The notes beneath the pieces were generated by a model that made no database searches, was not told the origin of the DNA, and saw only the letters and a list, made by a program, of their open reading frames with translations. From the NCBI RefSeq assembly GCF_002368115.1, contig NZ_AP018316.1, positions 5,038,008 to 5,102,007 of the forward strand: DNA of 64,000 bases, read 5' to 3'. Source of the DNA: Dolichospermum compactum NIES-806. GTDB taxonomy: Bacteria; Cyanobacteriota; Cyanobacteriia; Cyanobacteriales; Nostocaceae. Below, in pieces: positions 27,927 to 35,972 of the stretch. The position numbers and the translations under genes were made by a program. The stretch's first letter is position 1. The number at the start of each line of letters is the position of its first letter.

Positions 27927-28034
27927 TTACAGCGATTTCCAATCATATAAGCTACATCTTAGCCCCCTCATCGCTTGCGGGGAGGGGGTTGGGGGTGGGG
28001 TTCTTGTTCCAGGTTTGATGACAATTTGCTGTAA
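27927..28034. repeat. 108-bp MITE-like element, second copy of the 48-nt core
   Basis: Short outer inverted repeats TTACAGC/GCTGTAA. The core 27960-28007 is identical to 16602-16649. The ends differ from the first copy, so the shared part is the G/C-rich centre. It lies between psaB and icd, which are convergent. Confidence 0.7.
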
Positions 28035-28037
28035 TAG

Positions 28038-28057
28038 GACGGGAAAACCCCGCCCCT
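28038..28057. repeat. REP-like palindrome
   Basis: GGACGGGAAAACCCCGCCCC, same type as 7964-7988. It lies 15 bp past the stop of the minus-strand icd gene and could help end its transcript. Confidence 0.55.
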
Positions 28058-28071
28058 ACGGTTAATTGCTA

Positions 28072-29493
28072 TTAACCGAAATATTTGATGATTGCGTCTG
28101 CAAATTCAGAACACTTTAATGGTTCTACAGGTGGTTCCATTAACCGCGCTAAATCATAGGTAACTTGACCATTAGCGATCGCATCACCCAATCCTTTTTT
28201 AATTAAATCTGCGGCTTCTTGCCAACCCATATATTCCAGCATCATCACACCGGAAAGAATCACCGAACCGGGGTTAATTCTGTCTAAGCCCGCGTGTTTT
28301 GGTGCTGTCCCATGAGTCGCTTCAAAAATCGCGCAGGAATCGCCAATATTTGCCCCTGGACCCATGCCTAAACCGCCAACGATAGCAGCAGCCGCATCGG
28401 ATAAATAATCACCGTTCAAGTTCATTGTCGCCAGAATAGAATACTCATCTGGTCGAGTTTGAATTTGTTGAAAGATACTATCAGCAATGCGATCATTGAC
28501 CATGATTTTCTCTTTCCATTTGCCGTTTCCGTGACTGTCCCAAATTGTATTGAGAACTGTTTCAACTTCCTTAACAATTTGCGCTTTTTTCTCTGGAGTC
28601 AGGGAATCAAAACCAGGATCAATTTCATGGGCATTTTCTTCTAAGGAAATATTGGGGTTTTTCTCCTTATTACCCAAAATCCAAGATTCCCGTTCTGTCA
28701 CGCACTCTTGACGAAATTCGCTGGTTGCTAATTCATAACCCCAATCCCGGAAAGCGCCTTCTGTGTATTTCATGATATTGCCTTTATGCACCAAGGTGAC
28801 TTGTTGCTTATTTTTGGGTAATAACAAGGCGTGTTTGATGGCGCGTCTCACCAAACGCTGAGAACCAGTTTTGCTGATGGGTTTGATGCCGATACCAGCG
28901 TCGAGGGGAATTTGCTTTTTACCGTGTTCTGGGGTAGCAGGTATCAATTCCTCATTCAAGAATTTTATCAGGCGATCGCCGATTGCACTACCTTGCTTCC
29001 ACTCAATCCCCAAATAAATATCTTCCGTATTTTCCCGATAAACAATCACATCCAGTTTTTCAGGAGTTTTGTGGGGAGAAGGAGTTCCAGCGTAATAACG
29101 ACAAGGACGCACGCAAGTATAAAGATCAAAAATTTGGCGTAATGCCACATTTAAAGACCGAATCCCCCCACCGACAGGAGTAGTCAAAGGACCCTTAATA
29201 GCTATGCCATATTCTTTAATCGCCGTCAATGTATCCTGCGGCAAATACTGATATGTACCATATAGATCACAGGCTTCATCACCAGCATAAACCCTAAACC
29301 AGCTAATTTTTCTTTTGCCCTTGTATGCTTTAGCGATCGCCGCATCAAGCACATTTTCCGTCGCCGGCCAAATATCTATACCCGTACCATCACCACGAAT
29401 AAAAGGAATAATCGGATTTTCAGGAACAACCGGTTCACCATTTTTGAAGGTAATTTTCGCGCCGACAGTGGGAGGAGTAATCTTTTCGTACAT
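28072..29493 (-). CDS. icd: NADP-dependent isocitrate dehydrogenase
   Basis: Enzyme of 473 residues converting isocitrate to 2-oxoglutarate with NADP. In cyanobacteria this supplies the carbon skeleton for ammonium assimilation and the 2-oxoglutarate signal read by NtcA and PII. Visible motifs are IPFIRGDGTGIDIWPA near the start, VYRENTEDIYLGIEW, LVHKGNIMKYTEGAFRDWGY, and the metal-binding NLNGDYLSDAAAA followed by ATHGTAPKHAG. Length and start (MYEKITPPTVG) are normal for cyanobacteria. Single gene. Confidence 0.97.
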   Translation of the reverse strand: MYEKITPPTVGAKITFKNGEPVVPENPIIPFIRGDGTGIDIWPATENVLDAAIAKAYKGKRKISWFRVYAGDEACDLYGTYQYLPQDTLTAIKEYGIAIKGPLTTPVGGGIRSLNVALRQIFDLYTCVRPCRYYAGTPSPHKTPEKLDVIVYRENTEDIYLGIEWKQGSAIGDRLIKFLNEELIPATPEHGKKQIPLDAGIGIKPISKTGSQRLVRRAIKHALLLPKNKQQVTLVHKGNIMKYTEGAFRDWGYELATSEFRQECVTERESWILGNKEKNPNISLEENAHEIDPGFDSLTPEKKAQIVKEVETVLNTIWDSHGNGKWKEKIMVNDRIADSIFQQIQTRPDEYSILATMNLNGDYLSDAAAAIVGGLGMGPGANIGDSCAIFEATHGTAPKHAGLDRINPGSVILSGVMMLEYMGWQEAADLIKKGLGDAIANGQVTYDLARLMEPPVEPLKCSEFADAIIKYFG

Positions 29494-29534
29494 AATTCAC
29501 ACATTCCAAATACAAGAAATTCACACATTCGTAG

Positions 29535-29553
29535 GGGCGCAGGTCCTGCGCCC
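29535..29553. repeat. palindrome GGGCGCAGG/CCTGCGCCC
   Basis: A 9-bp perfect stem with a one-base centre, 41 bp upstream of the icd start. The surrounding AATTCACACATTC occurs twice (about 29490 and 29519). The remainder of the 308-bp icd-gun4 gap should hold both divergent promoters; no box could be assigned firmly. Confidence 0.5.
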
Positions 29554-29801
29554 TCAGATCCAGGGACTGCACTCTCGGCAATTGTAACCCCTGGATTCTA
29601 TGACCCCTTACCTGATAAAGTATTGTTAGTTAGGATTTCGCATAAGCCACCAGTAGTGACTTTTTTAGACACACACTCAAAGGCTTTCCAGATTTACCCA
29701 AGATTTGGAGTAAACTACTTTTCGCTATTCGTCCTTCATTTTGTAGAATAACCGATAGCAATAAATAGTTTATTCACGCTCACGCTAACACGAGTAACGG
29801 C

Positions 29802-30518
29802 ATGACAGACCCAATGATTGTATCAGGCACTACAAATGATCTCGACTCCCTCCGCCAAAAGTTAATCGCTGGGTCCGAAAAAGTCCAACAACAAATCATC
29901 CCGCAGTTAGCTGACTTGGGTAATGATGGGTTAGATGTGTTGAAGGAATTTTTGCTGAAACGTCGTGATACCCCAGCAACTTGGATTGATGGTAAAGTCT
30001 ACCAAGTCATCTATAATACTGATGCACTGACAGATCAAGAATTTCTACAAACTAACTTTCCTGAAGGAATTGTACCTCTAAAATCGGACTGTGGGATCAG
30101 TTACAATTCTTTGCAAAAGTTGCTTGCAGATCAAGATTTTCAAGCAGCGGATCTCTTGACAATTCAAAAGATGTGTGAAGCCGCAGGACCCCAAGCAGTA
30201 AAAAGAAAATGGTTGTACTTTACAGAAGTAGAAAATTTCCCCATTCAAGACTTACGCACCATTAATCAACTCTGGGTAGTTCACTCAGAAGGTAAATTTG
30301 GCTTTTCCGTACAGCGCGAAATTTGGTTAGGTTTAAGTAAGAATTGGGTCAACTTGTGGCCAAAAATTGGCTGGAAGGATGGTAACAACTGGACAAGATA
30401 CCCGAACGGATTTACCTGGAATTTAAGCGCTCCTAGAGGTCATCTACCCCTCTCTAATCAACTACGTGGGGTGCGAGTCATGTCTTCCTTATTGTCTCAT
30501 CCTGCTTGGACTAAGTAG
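29802..30518 (+). CDS. gun4: Gun4, activator of magnesium chelatase
   Basis: Protein of 238 residues. Gun4 binds protoporphyrin IX and Mg-protoporphyrin and stimulates the H subunit of Mg-chelatase, the first committed step to chlorophyll. The N-terminal part is a helical bundle (LRQKLIAGSEKVQQQIIPQL, DVLKEFLLKR). The GUN4 core begins with YNSLQKLLADQDFQAADLLT and includes RTINQLWVVHSEGKFGFSVQ and WTRYPNGFTWNL, with the tail RGVRVMSSLLSHPAW. Length matches cyanobacterial single-domain Gun4. Cytoplasmic or membrane-associated. Confidence 0.95.
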   Translation: MTDPMIVSGTTNDLDSLRQKLIAGSEKVQQQIIPQLADLGNDGLDVLKEFLLKRRDTPATWIDGKVYQVIYNTDALTDQEFLQTNFPEGIVPLKSDCGISYNSLQKLLADQDFQAADLLTIQKMCEAAGPQAVKRKWLYFTEVENFPIQDLRTINQLWVVHSEGKFGFSVQREIWLGLSKNWVNLWPKIGWKDGNNWTRYPNGFTWNLSAPRGHLPLSNQLRGVRVMSSLLSHPAWTK

Positions 30519-30557
30519 TTATATTCTCGACTTCTTCAAGAAGTCGGGGATCTGAGA

Positions 30558-30893
30558 TTAACCCACAGCAAGACCTGTATATTGTCTCATCAAAGGCTCA
30601 TGAAAAGCTAAAACAATATCTTCTTTTGGTACTCCCAATTTAACCAACTCATCGGCCATCGCAATTTCCGTTCCATCATGTTGTATCCAAATTTTGCCAT
30701 CTTTAATATCAAGATGTAAAACACAACCATGCTGTCTGCGTCTGTTTTTCCAACCAACATACATTAGCTGATAATGATTGCCAACAGGATCAAAAATCAG
30801 TTGTTGCTCAATCTCATCTTTCTTTGAACCTATTTGAGCATACTCTCTGATAACTTGTTGAACATAATTTTGATATTGCTTTAGTTTTTCCAT
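30558..30893 (-). CDS. xisI: XisI-family protein
   Basis: Protein of 111 residues matching the XisI family, named for a factor controlling excision of the fdxN DNA element during heterocyst development. Many cyanobacteria carry several xisH-xisI pairs outside that context. Family motifs are YQNYVQQVIREYA, YQLMYVGWKNRRRQHGCVLH, IKDGKIWIQHDGTE and PKEDIVLAFHEPLMRQYTG. It looks intact. Its ATG overlaps the stop of the upstream xisH frame, the normal pair arrangement, but that xisH is broken. The working role of XisI is unproven. Confidence 0.9.
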   Translation of the reverse strand: MEKLKQYQNYVQQVIREYAQIGSKKDEIEQQLIFDPVGNHYQLMYVGWKNRRRQHGCVLHLDIKDGKIWIQHDGTEIAMADELVKLGVPKEDIVLAFHEPLMRQYTGLAVG

Positions 30894-31074
30894 ACTACAA
30901 TTTCCTCCTGAATCGGATCATAAACAATAATTTTAAGTTGATAATGTTCCACAACTGTTTTGATAAATTGCAATTGAAAGAAAGCGTGATAAACACCCAA
31001 AGGAACAGCTAAATATAAAACTCATATAAAACTCTTTCTGATTCTTTTTGTTCTAATGCGAAACGATAATTAAA
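30881..31074 (-). pseudogene. xisH: xisH remnant, truncated and frameshifted
   Basis: The minus strand reads FNYRFALEQKESERVLY, then after a frame change LAVPLGVYHAFFQLQF and LKIIVYDPIQEEIVVWKN and a stop inside the xisI start codon. This is the C-terminal half of XisH. The frame is broken by an exact 11-bp tandem duplication (ATATAAAACTC on the + strand, 31013-31023 and 31024-31034). Removing one copy restores ERVLYLAVP, the expected XisH sequence. The N-terminal half is absent beyond 31074. Confidence 0.88.
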
Positions 31075-31078
31075 AAAA

Positions 31079-31177
31079 AGCTTTGGACAATTTGTGGATA
31101 TGGTTGTCAAGGAAGGTAAAATTAGAAAACAGAATCAGGAGTTGTTTTTAATTAAATTAAATCAAATAGCTGCCTAA
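31079..31177 (+). pseudogene. possible C-terminal remnant of an unknown gene
   Basis: Where the xisH sequence ends, the + strand reads SFGQFVDMVVKEGKI, RKQNQELFLIKLNQIAA and a stop. It looks like the end of a real protein but has no start. It may be a piece of a gene brought in when xisH was truncated. Family unknown. Confidence 0.3.
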
Positions 31178-31244
31178 AATACCCTCTTGAAATCGGTTTT
31201 AAAAACTTTACAATCCCAGTTTATTAAAATAACTGGTTTATGAT

Positions 31245-31265
31245 AACCGCATCTTGCGGTTTTTT
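31245..31265 (+). terminator. rho-independent terminator
   Basis: AACCGC, 5-nt loop, GCGGTT, then T-run. It reads best on the + strand, after the unknown remnant and 46 bp before rnc, so it may be left over from a lost gene or isolate rnc from upstream transcripts. Confidence 0.7.
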
Positions 31266-31310
31266 CATGTTTAAATAAAATTCATCTTACCAACAAAACT
31301 AAAAAATAAA

Positions 31311-31985
31311 ATGCACAAACTTCTCACATTCAATAACGAAAAACTCCTACGTCAAGCACTCACCCACCGTTCCTATGTTAACGAAAACCCCGGAGAAGGG
31401 GAACATAACGAGCGCTTAGAATTTCTCGGTGATGCTATTCTCAATTTTTTAAGCGGTGAATATCTTTATGAAAAGTTTGCTGCAAAAGGAGAAGATGAAT
31501 TAACTCGTCTGCGTTCCGCATTAGTAGAAGAAAAACAACTGGCAAAATTTGCGATAGAAGTAGGTTTAAACTTTAGAATGAGATTAGGAAAAGGAACAAT
31601 TAGAGATGGCGGTTTTCAAAATCCTAACTTACTAAGTAGCACCTTTGAGGCTGTAATTGGCGCTTACTATTTAGATAATGATCGGAATGTTTCACCACTT
31701 CGTGACATTGTTAAACCATTATTTGATTCTGCCTCAGAAAACATTGTAGAAATCCGTTCTAATGTAGATTCAAAAAATAGGTTTCAAGAATTGGTACAAG
31801 CTAAAGGTATCACAAATCCCCCTAAATATGTAACAGAACAAATAGGGGGACCATCTCACGCGCCAGAATTTAGAGCTAAAGTATTAGTAGAAGGTAAAGA
31901 AAAGGGAGAAGGTAAAGGAAAGAATAAAAAAGAAGCCGAAAAAGCTGCTGCTGAAGATGCGTTAGCGAAATGGAAAATTCCCTAG
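31311..31985 (+). CDS. rnc: ribonuclease III
   Basis: Double-strand-specific endoribonuclease of 224 residues that processes rRNA precursors and structured RNA. The catalytic signature is HNERLEFLGDAILN near residue 37, with the second acidic group in STFEAVIGAYYLD. The C-terminal dsRNA-binding domain begins NRFQELVQAKGITNPPKY and ends EAEKAAAEDALAKW, with a Lys/Gly-rich insertion. Length and ATG start are normal. Confidence 0.96.
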   Translation: MHKLLTFNNEKLLRQALTHRSYVNENPGEGEHNERLEFLGDAILNFLSGEYLYEKFAAKGEDELTRLRSALVEEKQLAKFAIEVGLNFRMRLGKGTIRDGGFQNPNLLSSTFEAVIGAYYLDNDRNVSPLRDIVKPLFDSASENIVEIRSNVDSKNRFQELVQAKGITNPPKYVTEQIGGPSHAPEFRAKVLVEGKEKGEGKGKNKKEAEKAAAEDALAKWKIP

Positions 31986-32345
31986 CAATTTCCTCTGAGT
32001 CAAAGCCTTGTGTAGCGAGACCATTCCAAACTACTGGAAAGCTCATTGTATATTCGTTTTGACTTTTGACGAACGCCCTGCGGTACTAGAGCTTTTAAAG
32101 TTTCATTAATCCCCTAAAAATAAGAAATAAACAAAATTACTCAAGTGAATTAATTTTATAATTCTTAATAGTTACTCTTGTATATATGCCTATAGATACA
32201 GATTTTTCTGAGGACAATTATAGATAAGATTTACTACTGAAAATATAGGATACTCATAAAACGGTAGTAATTAAGTAACCAATATTTATTCCCAATACTG
32301 ATGTTATCACTAGATATCAATGTTATTATGCTATCATTAATTTCA

Positions 32346-32545
32346 AGTAAGTCAGCCTAGTCCAGCAAATAACAATCAACATTGCTGGAACGGAGGAACC
32401 AAATTGTGGGGCGTATTTTTGTCTTAATTAGTTTAGGAATTTGAGGTTTAAAACTCAAAAATAATTCAAAATTGAGCAAGAAAGGGGATCTCTCAACCCT
32501 AGCCCGTCAGCTAACTTCGTAGGCAATGAGAGGAGACTGAAGAGA
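32346..32545 (+). promoter_or_regulatory. cyclic-di-AMP riboswitch (ydaO/yuaA type)
   Basis: The leader of the following ABC transporter operon contains the hallmark conserved blocks of this class. These are GCTGGAACGGAGGAACC followed by TTGTGGGGCG on the 5' side, and CCCGTCAGCTAACTTCGTAG on the 3' side, with a closing helix between GCCTA (32355-32359) and TAGGC (32519-32523). The blocks agree with the known ydaO aptamer (GGAGGAACC, CAGCUAAC, GGAGGC). In characterised cases c-di-AMP binding turns expression off. About 95 nt separate it from the start codon, room for an expression platform. Confidence 0.88.
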
Positions 32546-32585
32546 CAGAATTTTAATTATTTTCTGATCTTATCAGTGTCCAAGG

Positions 32586-32614
32586 TTGGTACTAGTTAAT
32601 ATTTGCGTACCCAA
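32586..32614. promoter_or_regulatory. inverted repeat between riboswitch and permease gene
   Basis: TTGGTAC and GTACCCAA face each other across 14 nt, 26 bp before the permease ATG. It could be part of the riboswitch expression platform or an operator. Confidence 0.35.
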
Positions 32615-32639
32615 GCTGAACTCTGCTGAGGTGAAATAA

Positions 32640-33494
32640 ATGATATTGCAACTAAATTTAGCTGCCATTGTTGCAGTTGCTGGGCAAACTGTTTGGAGAA
32701 AAGCCAAACCTATAATTTTTCAAGATACTTTCTTATTTCCCTCATTAGGTTGTTTAGGAATTATTTTATTGTGGTGGGTGGTAGCACTTGCTAATCATGA
32801 ATTAATGCCCACACCACCAGAAGCTTTAATTGCTAATTGGGACTATATATTACATCCATTCTATGAAAGAGGTCCGGGTGATTTAGGCGTTGGTTGGTTA
32901 TTATTAGCAAGTTTACGGCGGGTAATATTAGGATTTGGCTTAGGTGCATTAGTCGCAATTCCTTTGGGATTTTTGATCGGAATTTCTAGACCGGCAATGT
33001 TAGCTTTTAATCCCATTATTCAGATTTTCAAGCCTGTATCACCACTGGCTTGGTTGCCGATTTCTTTATCTTTGTTCAATTTAGCAGATCCTTCGGCTAT
33101 TTTTGTGATTTTCATTACGTCGCTGTGGCCGACAATTATTAATACGGCTTTGGGAGTTTCTAGTGTACCAAAAGATTATTTAGATGTAGCACAAGTCCTA
33201 GAAATGCCTCGTTGGCGACAAATTACTAAAATTATTTTACCTGCAAGTTTGCCTTATATTTTTACAGGTTTGCGAATTAGTTTGGGGATAGCTTGGTTGG
33301 TAATTGTGGCTGTAGAAATGCTCACTGGTGGAATAGGAATTGGCTTTTTTGTGTGGGATGAATGGAGTCGTTTAAATCTAAGTTCTGTATTTTTAGCTGT
33401 GTTTGTAATTGGGTTAACTGGGTTGATTTTAGATTACGGTGTAAGCAAAATTCAAGAATTAGTTACTCACCGTCCTGGAAGTTTAAAAATGTAA
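32640..33494 (+). CDS. ABC transporter permease, NrtB/CmpB-like
   Basis: Membrane permease of 284 residues with about six helices, from the nitrate/bicarbonate/cyanate/taurine branch. The ATPase-coupling (EAA) loop is DVAQVLEMPRWRQITKIILPASLP (about residues 182-205). It begins MILQLNLAAIVAVAG, with GAGG 11 nt upstream of the ATG. It is the first gene of an operon (permease, binding protein, ATPase) under a c-di-AMP riboswitch. The substrate is not certain: nitrate, bicarbonate and cyanate are all used by relatives. Confidence 0.88.
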   Translation: MILQLNLAAIVAVAGQTVWRKAKPIIFQDTFLFPSLGCLGIILLWWVVALANHELMPTPPEALIANWDYILHPFYERGPGDLGVGWLLLASLRRVILGFGLGALVAIPLGFLIGISRPAMLAFNPIIQIFKPVSPLAWLPISLSLFNLADPSAIFVIFITSLWPTIINTALGVSSVPKDYLDVAQVLEMPRWRQITKIILPASLPYIFTGLRISLGIAWLVIVAVEMLTGGIGIGFFVWDEWSRLNLSSVFLAVFVIGLTGLILDYGVSKIQELVTHRPGSLKM

Positions 33495-33619
33495 CCGCAG
33501 ATATAAGATGATGAACGCGGATAAACGCAGATAAATTTGTACTTCAGTTTTTAGATGATAGATAGAAGATTGGGAAATTTATCCAACAACTTTCATAAAA
33601 TCCCAAATGATAAAAAGGT

Positions 33620-35062
33620 ATGACTGAAAATTATTTAACTCGCAGAGATTTTATTGCAGGAATAGGGGCGACAACTGCGGGAATAATATTATCATCCTGT
33701 GCTGTTTCGGGAGATAGGTCTGCTAATAGACTTACAGAAGAAGCTTTAGCGGTGACACCTGTAGTCAAGTCCCAAGATTTAGAAAAACCGGACATTACTG
33801 TTGGTTATGTTCCTGTTAATGATTGTGCGCCATTTGCGATCGCTTGGAAAAAAGGATTTTTCCGCAAATATGGCTTAAATGTTACACTCAACCGCGAAGC
33901 CAGTTGGGCTACCTCCCGCGACGGCTTAATTTTTGGTCGTCTCGATGCTTCCCCCGTCGTCTCTGGCGCTGTTACTAACGCTAGAATAGGTGCAGAAGGT
34001 GCGCGTCATGCTCCCTTATGTGCAGCAATGACCATCCACCGGCATGGTAACGCTATGACCATGAGTAAGGATATCTGGGACTATGGCATCCGTCCCTGGT
34101 ATGAATATCAACAAAAATACGGTGATGGGGCTTTAGAAGCATTTGGAAAGGACTTTCGCGGCTATTTTGACAAACAACCCCCAGAAAAGAAAGTTTGGGC
34201 TGTAGTCCTCAGTTCTGCCATTTATGAATACTTTGCTCGCTATCTTTCTGCTGCTGCGGGTATTGATCCTTTGAAAGAATTTCGGGTGATCATTGTTCCC
34301 CCTCCGCAAATGGTAACAAACATGAGAATTGGCGCAATGCAAGCTTACATGGTCGCCGAACCTTGGAACACTAGAGCAATTACAGGTAATGAAGGTATCG
34401 GTTTTACCTTCGCCCAAGGTAAGGAGATTTGGCATGGACACCCAGATAGACTCCTGGGAGTCATGGAATCTTTTATTGTTAATAATCCCAAAACTTACCG
34501 ATCTTTAGTCAAAGCAATGATTGAAGCTTGTCAATATTGTAGCAAACCTGAAAATCGCCAAGAAATAGCCGAATTACTCACAGAACGTTCTTTTACCGGG
34601 GCAAAACCTAAAAAGCCCGGTGTTCCTATTACTAAGTTTACTGGACCGGGAATTATTGGCAATTATAACTATGGTGGTTTTGATGGTAAAGACCGCACAA
34701 TTAAAGCAGATGATACGACAATTTTTTATGATCTTCCTAACAGTATTCCCCATGCCATAGGAGAACATTCCACATTTTTATGGCGTTCTAGTAGCATTTG
34801 GTTAATGACTCAAGCAGCCCGTTGGGGACAAATCAAGGAAATTCCTAAAAATGCTGAAGAAGTAGCCGCAAAAGGTTGGAGAACCGATTTATATCGAGAG
34901 ATAGCCGCAGAAATGGGAATTGAATGTCCCCAAGATGATTATAAAGTTGAACCTCCTGAAGCATTTATAGATAAAAAAGGATTTGATCCTAGTGATCCTG
35001 TAGGATATCTTCATAGTTTTGATATCCGTGCTAACGCTCCTGCTCAATTTTTTCAATCTTAA
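33620..35062 (+). CDS. NrtA/CmpA-like substrate-binding lipoprotein
   Basis: Periplasmic binding protein of 480 residues. The N-terminus has a twin-arginine signal (TRRDFIAGIGATTAG) ending in a lipobox LSSC, which would lipidate Cys27. The core resembles nitrate- and bicarbonate-binding NrtA/CmpA: VGYVPVNDCAPFAIAWKKGF, SWATSRDGLIFGRLDASPV, MRIGAMQAYMVAEPWNTRA and a C-terminal extension with TTIFYDLPNSIPHA. Length is close to NrtA and CmpA (about 440-450). Unlike nrtABCD or cmpABCD, there is no NrtC-like fusion ATPase and the permease comes first, so this is a separate subtype with unknown substrate. Confidence 0.87.
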   Translation: MTENYLTRRDFIAGIGATTAGIILSSCAVSGDRSANRLTEEALAVTPVVKSQDLEKPDITVGYVPVNDCAPFAIAWKKGFFRKYGLNVTLNREASWATSRDGLIFGRLDASPVVSGAVTNARIGAEGARHAPLCAAMTIHRHGNAMTMSKDIWDYGIRPWYEYQQKYGDGALEAFGKDFRGYFDKQPPEKKVWAVVLSSAIYEYFARYLSAAAGIDPLKEFRVIIVPPPQMVTNMRIGAMQAYMVAEPWNTRAITGNEGIGFTFAQGKEIWHGHPDRLLGVMESFIVNNPKTYRSLVKAMIEACQYCSKPENRQEIAELLTERSFTGAKPKKPGVPITKFTGPGIIGNYNYGGFDGKDRTIKADDTTIFYDLPNSIPHAIGEHSTFLWRSSSIWLMTQAARWGQIKEIPKNAEEVAAKGWRTDLYREIAAEMGIECPQDDYKVEPPEAFIDKKGFDPSDPVGYLHSFDIRANAPAQFFQS

Positions 35063-35093
35063 AAATAGTTAATTATATCAAAGGTAATTAATC

Positions 35094-35927
35094 ATGGAAT
35101 ATACAGCTCTGCCACATCAAACTTTTACAGAAACTTTGCAGCGAAACGGATTTTTAGAAGTAGAAAATTTAGTTAAATCTTATCCAACCCAAGATAAAGG
35201 ACAATTCACAGTTTTAGATAATGTTAATTTGACTATTAATGAAGATGAATATATTTCTGTAATTGGTCATTCTGGTTGTGGTAAATCCACATTATTAAAA
35301 ATAATTGGTGGTTTTGAAAAAGCTACATCTGGTTCGGTTCGCTTAGATGGAAAAGAGATTCGTAAACCAGGGGCAGATAGAATGATGGTATTTCAAAATT
35401 ATTCATTATTACCTTGGTTGACTGTCCGCGAAAATATCCGTTTAGCAGTAGATGAAGTTCTCAAAAATGCCAATCGGGCTGAAAAAATTAGCATTGTTAA
35501 TGAACATTTGGCAATGGTAAACCTAACCCCAGCAGCAGATAAATATCCTGATGAAATTTCTGGAGGAATGAAACAAAGAGTTGGTATTGCCAGGGCTTTA
35601 GCAATTCGTCCGAAAATGTTATTAATGGATGAACCTTTTGGGGCTTTAGATGCCTTAACTCGTGGTAAATTACAACGTCAAGTATTAGATATTTGGGAGC
35701 ATCACCGGCAAGCGGTGATGATGATTACTCACGATGTGGACGAAGCAATATATATGTCAGACCGCATTATTTTAATGACTAATGGACCATCTGCAAAAAT
35801 AGGAGAAATTTTAAAAGTTCCTTTTGAACATCCCAGAGATAGAATAGCCATGCGTAACTCCACAGAATATTTTGAACTCCGCAATCATGCTCTGAATTTT
35901 CTAGATCAAAATTTTACACCAGAGTAG
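35094..35927 (+). CDS. ABC transporter ATPase, NrtD/CmpD-like
   Basis: Nucleotide-binding subunit of 277 residues. Walker A is GHSGCGKST (about residue 60), the Q-loop MMVFQNYSLLPWLTV, the signature SGGMKQR, Walker B MLLMDEPFGALD, and the switch His in MMITHDVDEAIYMSDRI. It powers the two preceding gene products. The gap to the binding-protein gene is 31 bp. The downstream gene is on the other strand, so the operon ends here. Confidence 0.92.
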   Translation: MEYTALPHQTFTETLQRNGFLEVENLVKSYPTQDKGQFTVLDNVNLTINEDEYISVIGHSGCGKSTLLKIIGGFEKATSGSVRLDGKEIRKPGADRMMVFQNYSLLPWLTVRENIRLAVDEVLKNANRAEKISIVNEHLAMVNLTPAADKYPDEISGGMKQRVGIARALAIRPKMLLMDEPFGALDALTRGKLQRQVLDIWEHHRQAVMMITHDVDEAIYMSDRIILMTNGPSAKIGEILKVPFEHPRDRIAMRNSTEYFELRNHALNFLDQNFTPE

Positions 35928-35972
35928 GGGCAACCCCCCCGTGATTGCCTAGATTTGCTTAAATTTCTTGCC

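Noticed and set aside
31986..32345. Searched 360 bp after rnc for tRNA or other RNA
   Set aside because: No cloverleaf or known RNA motif seen before the riboswitch; AT-rich spacer only.
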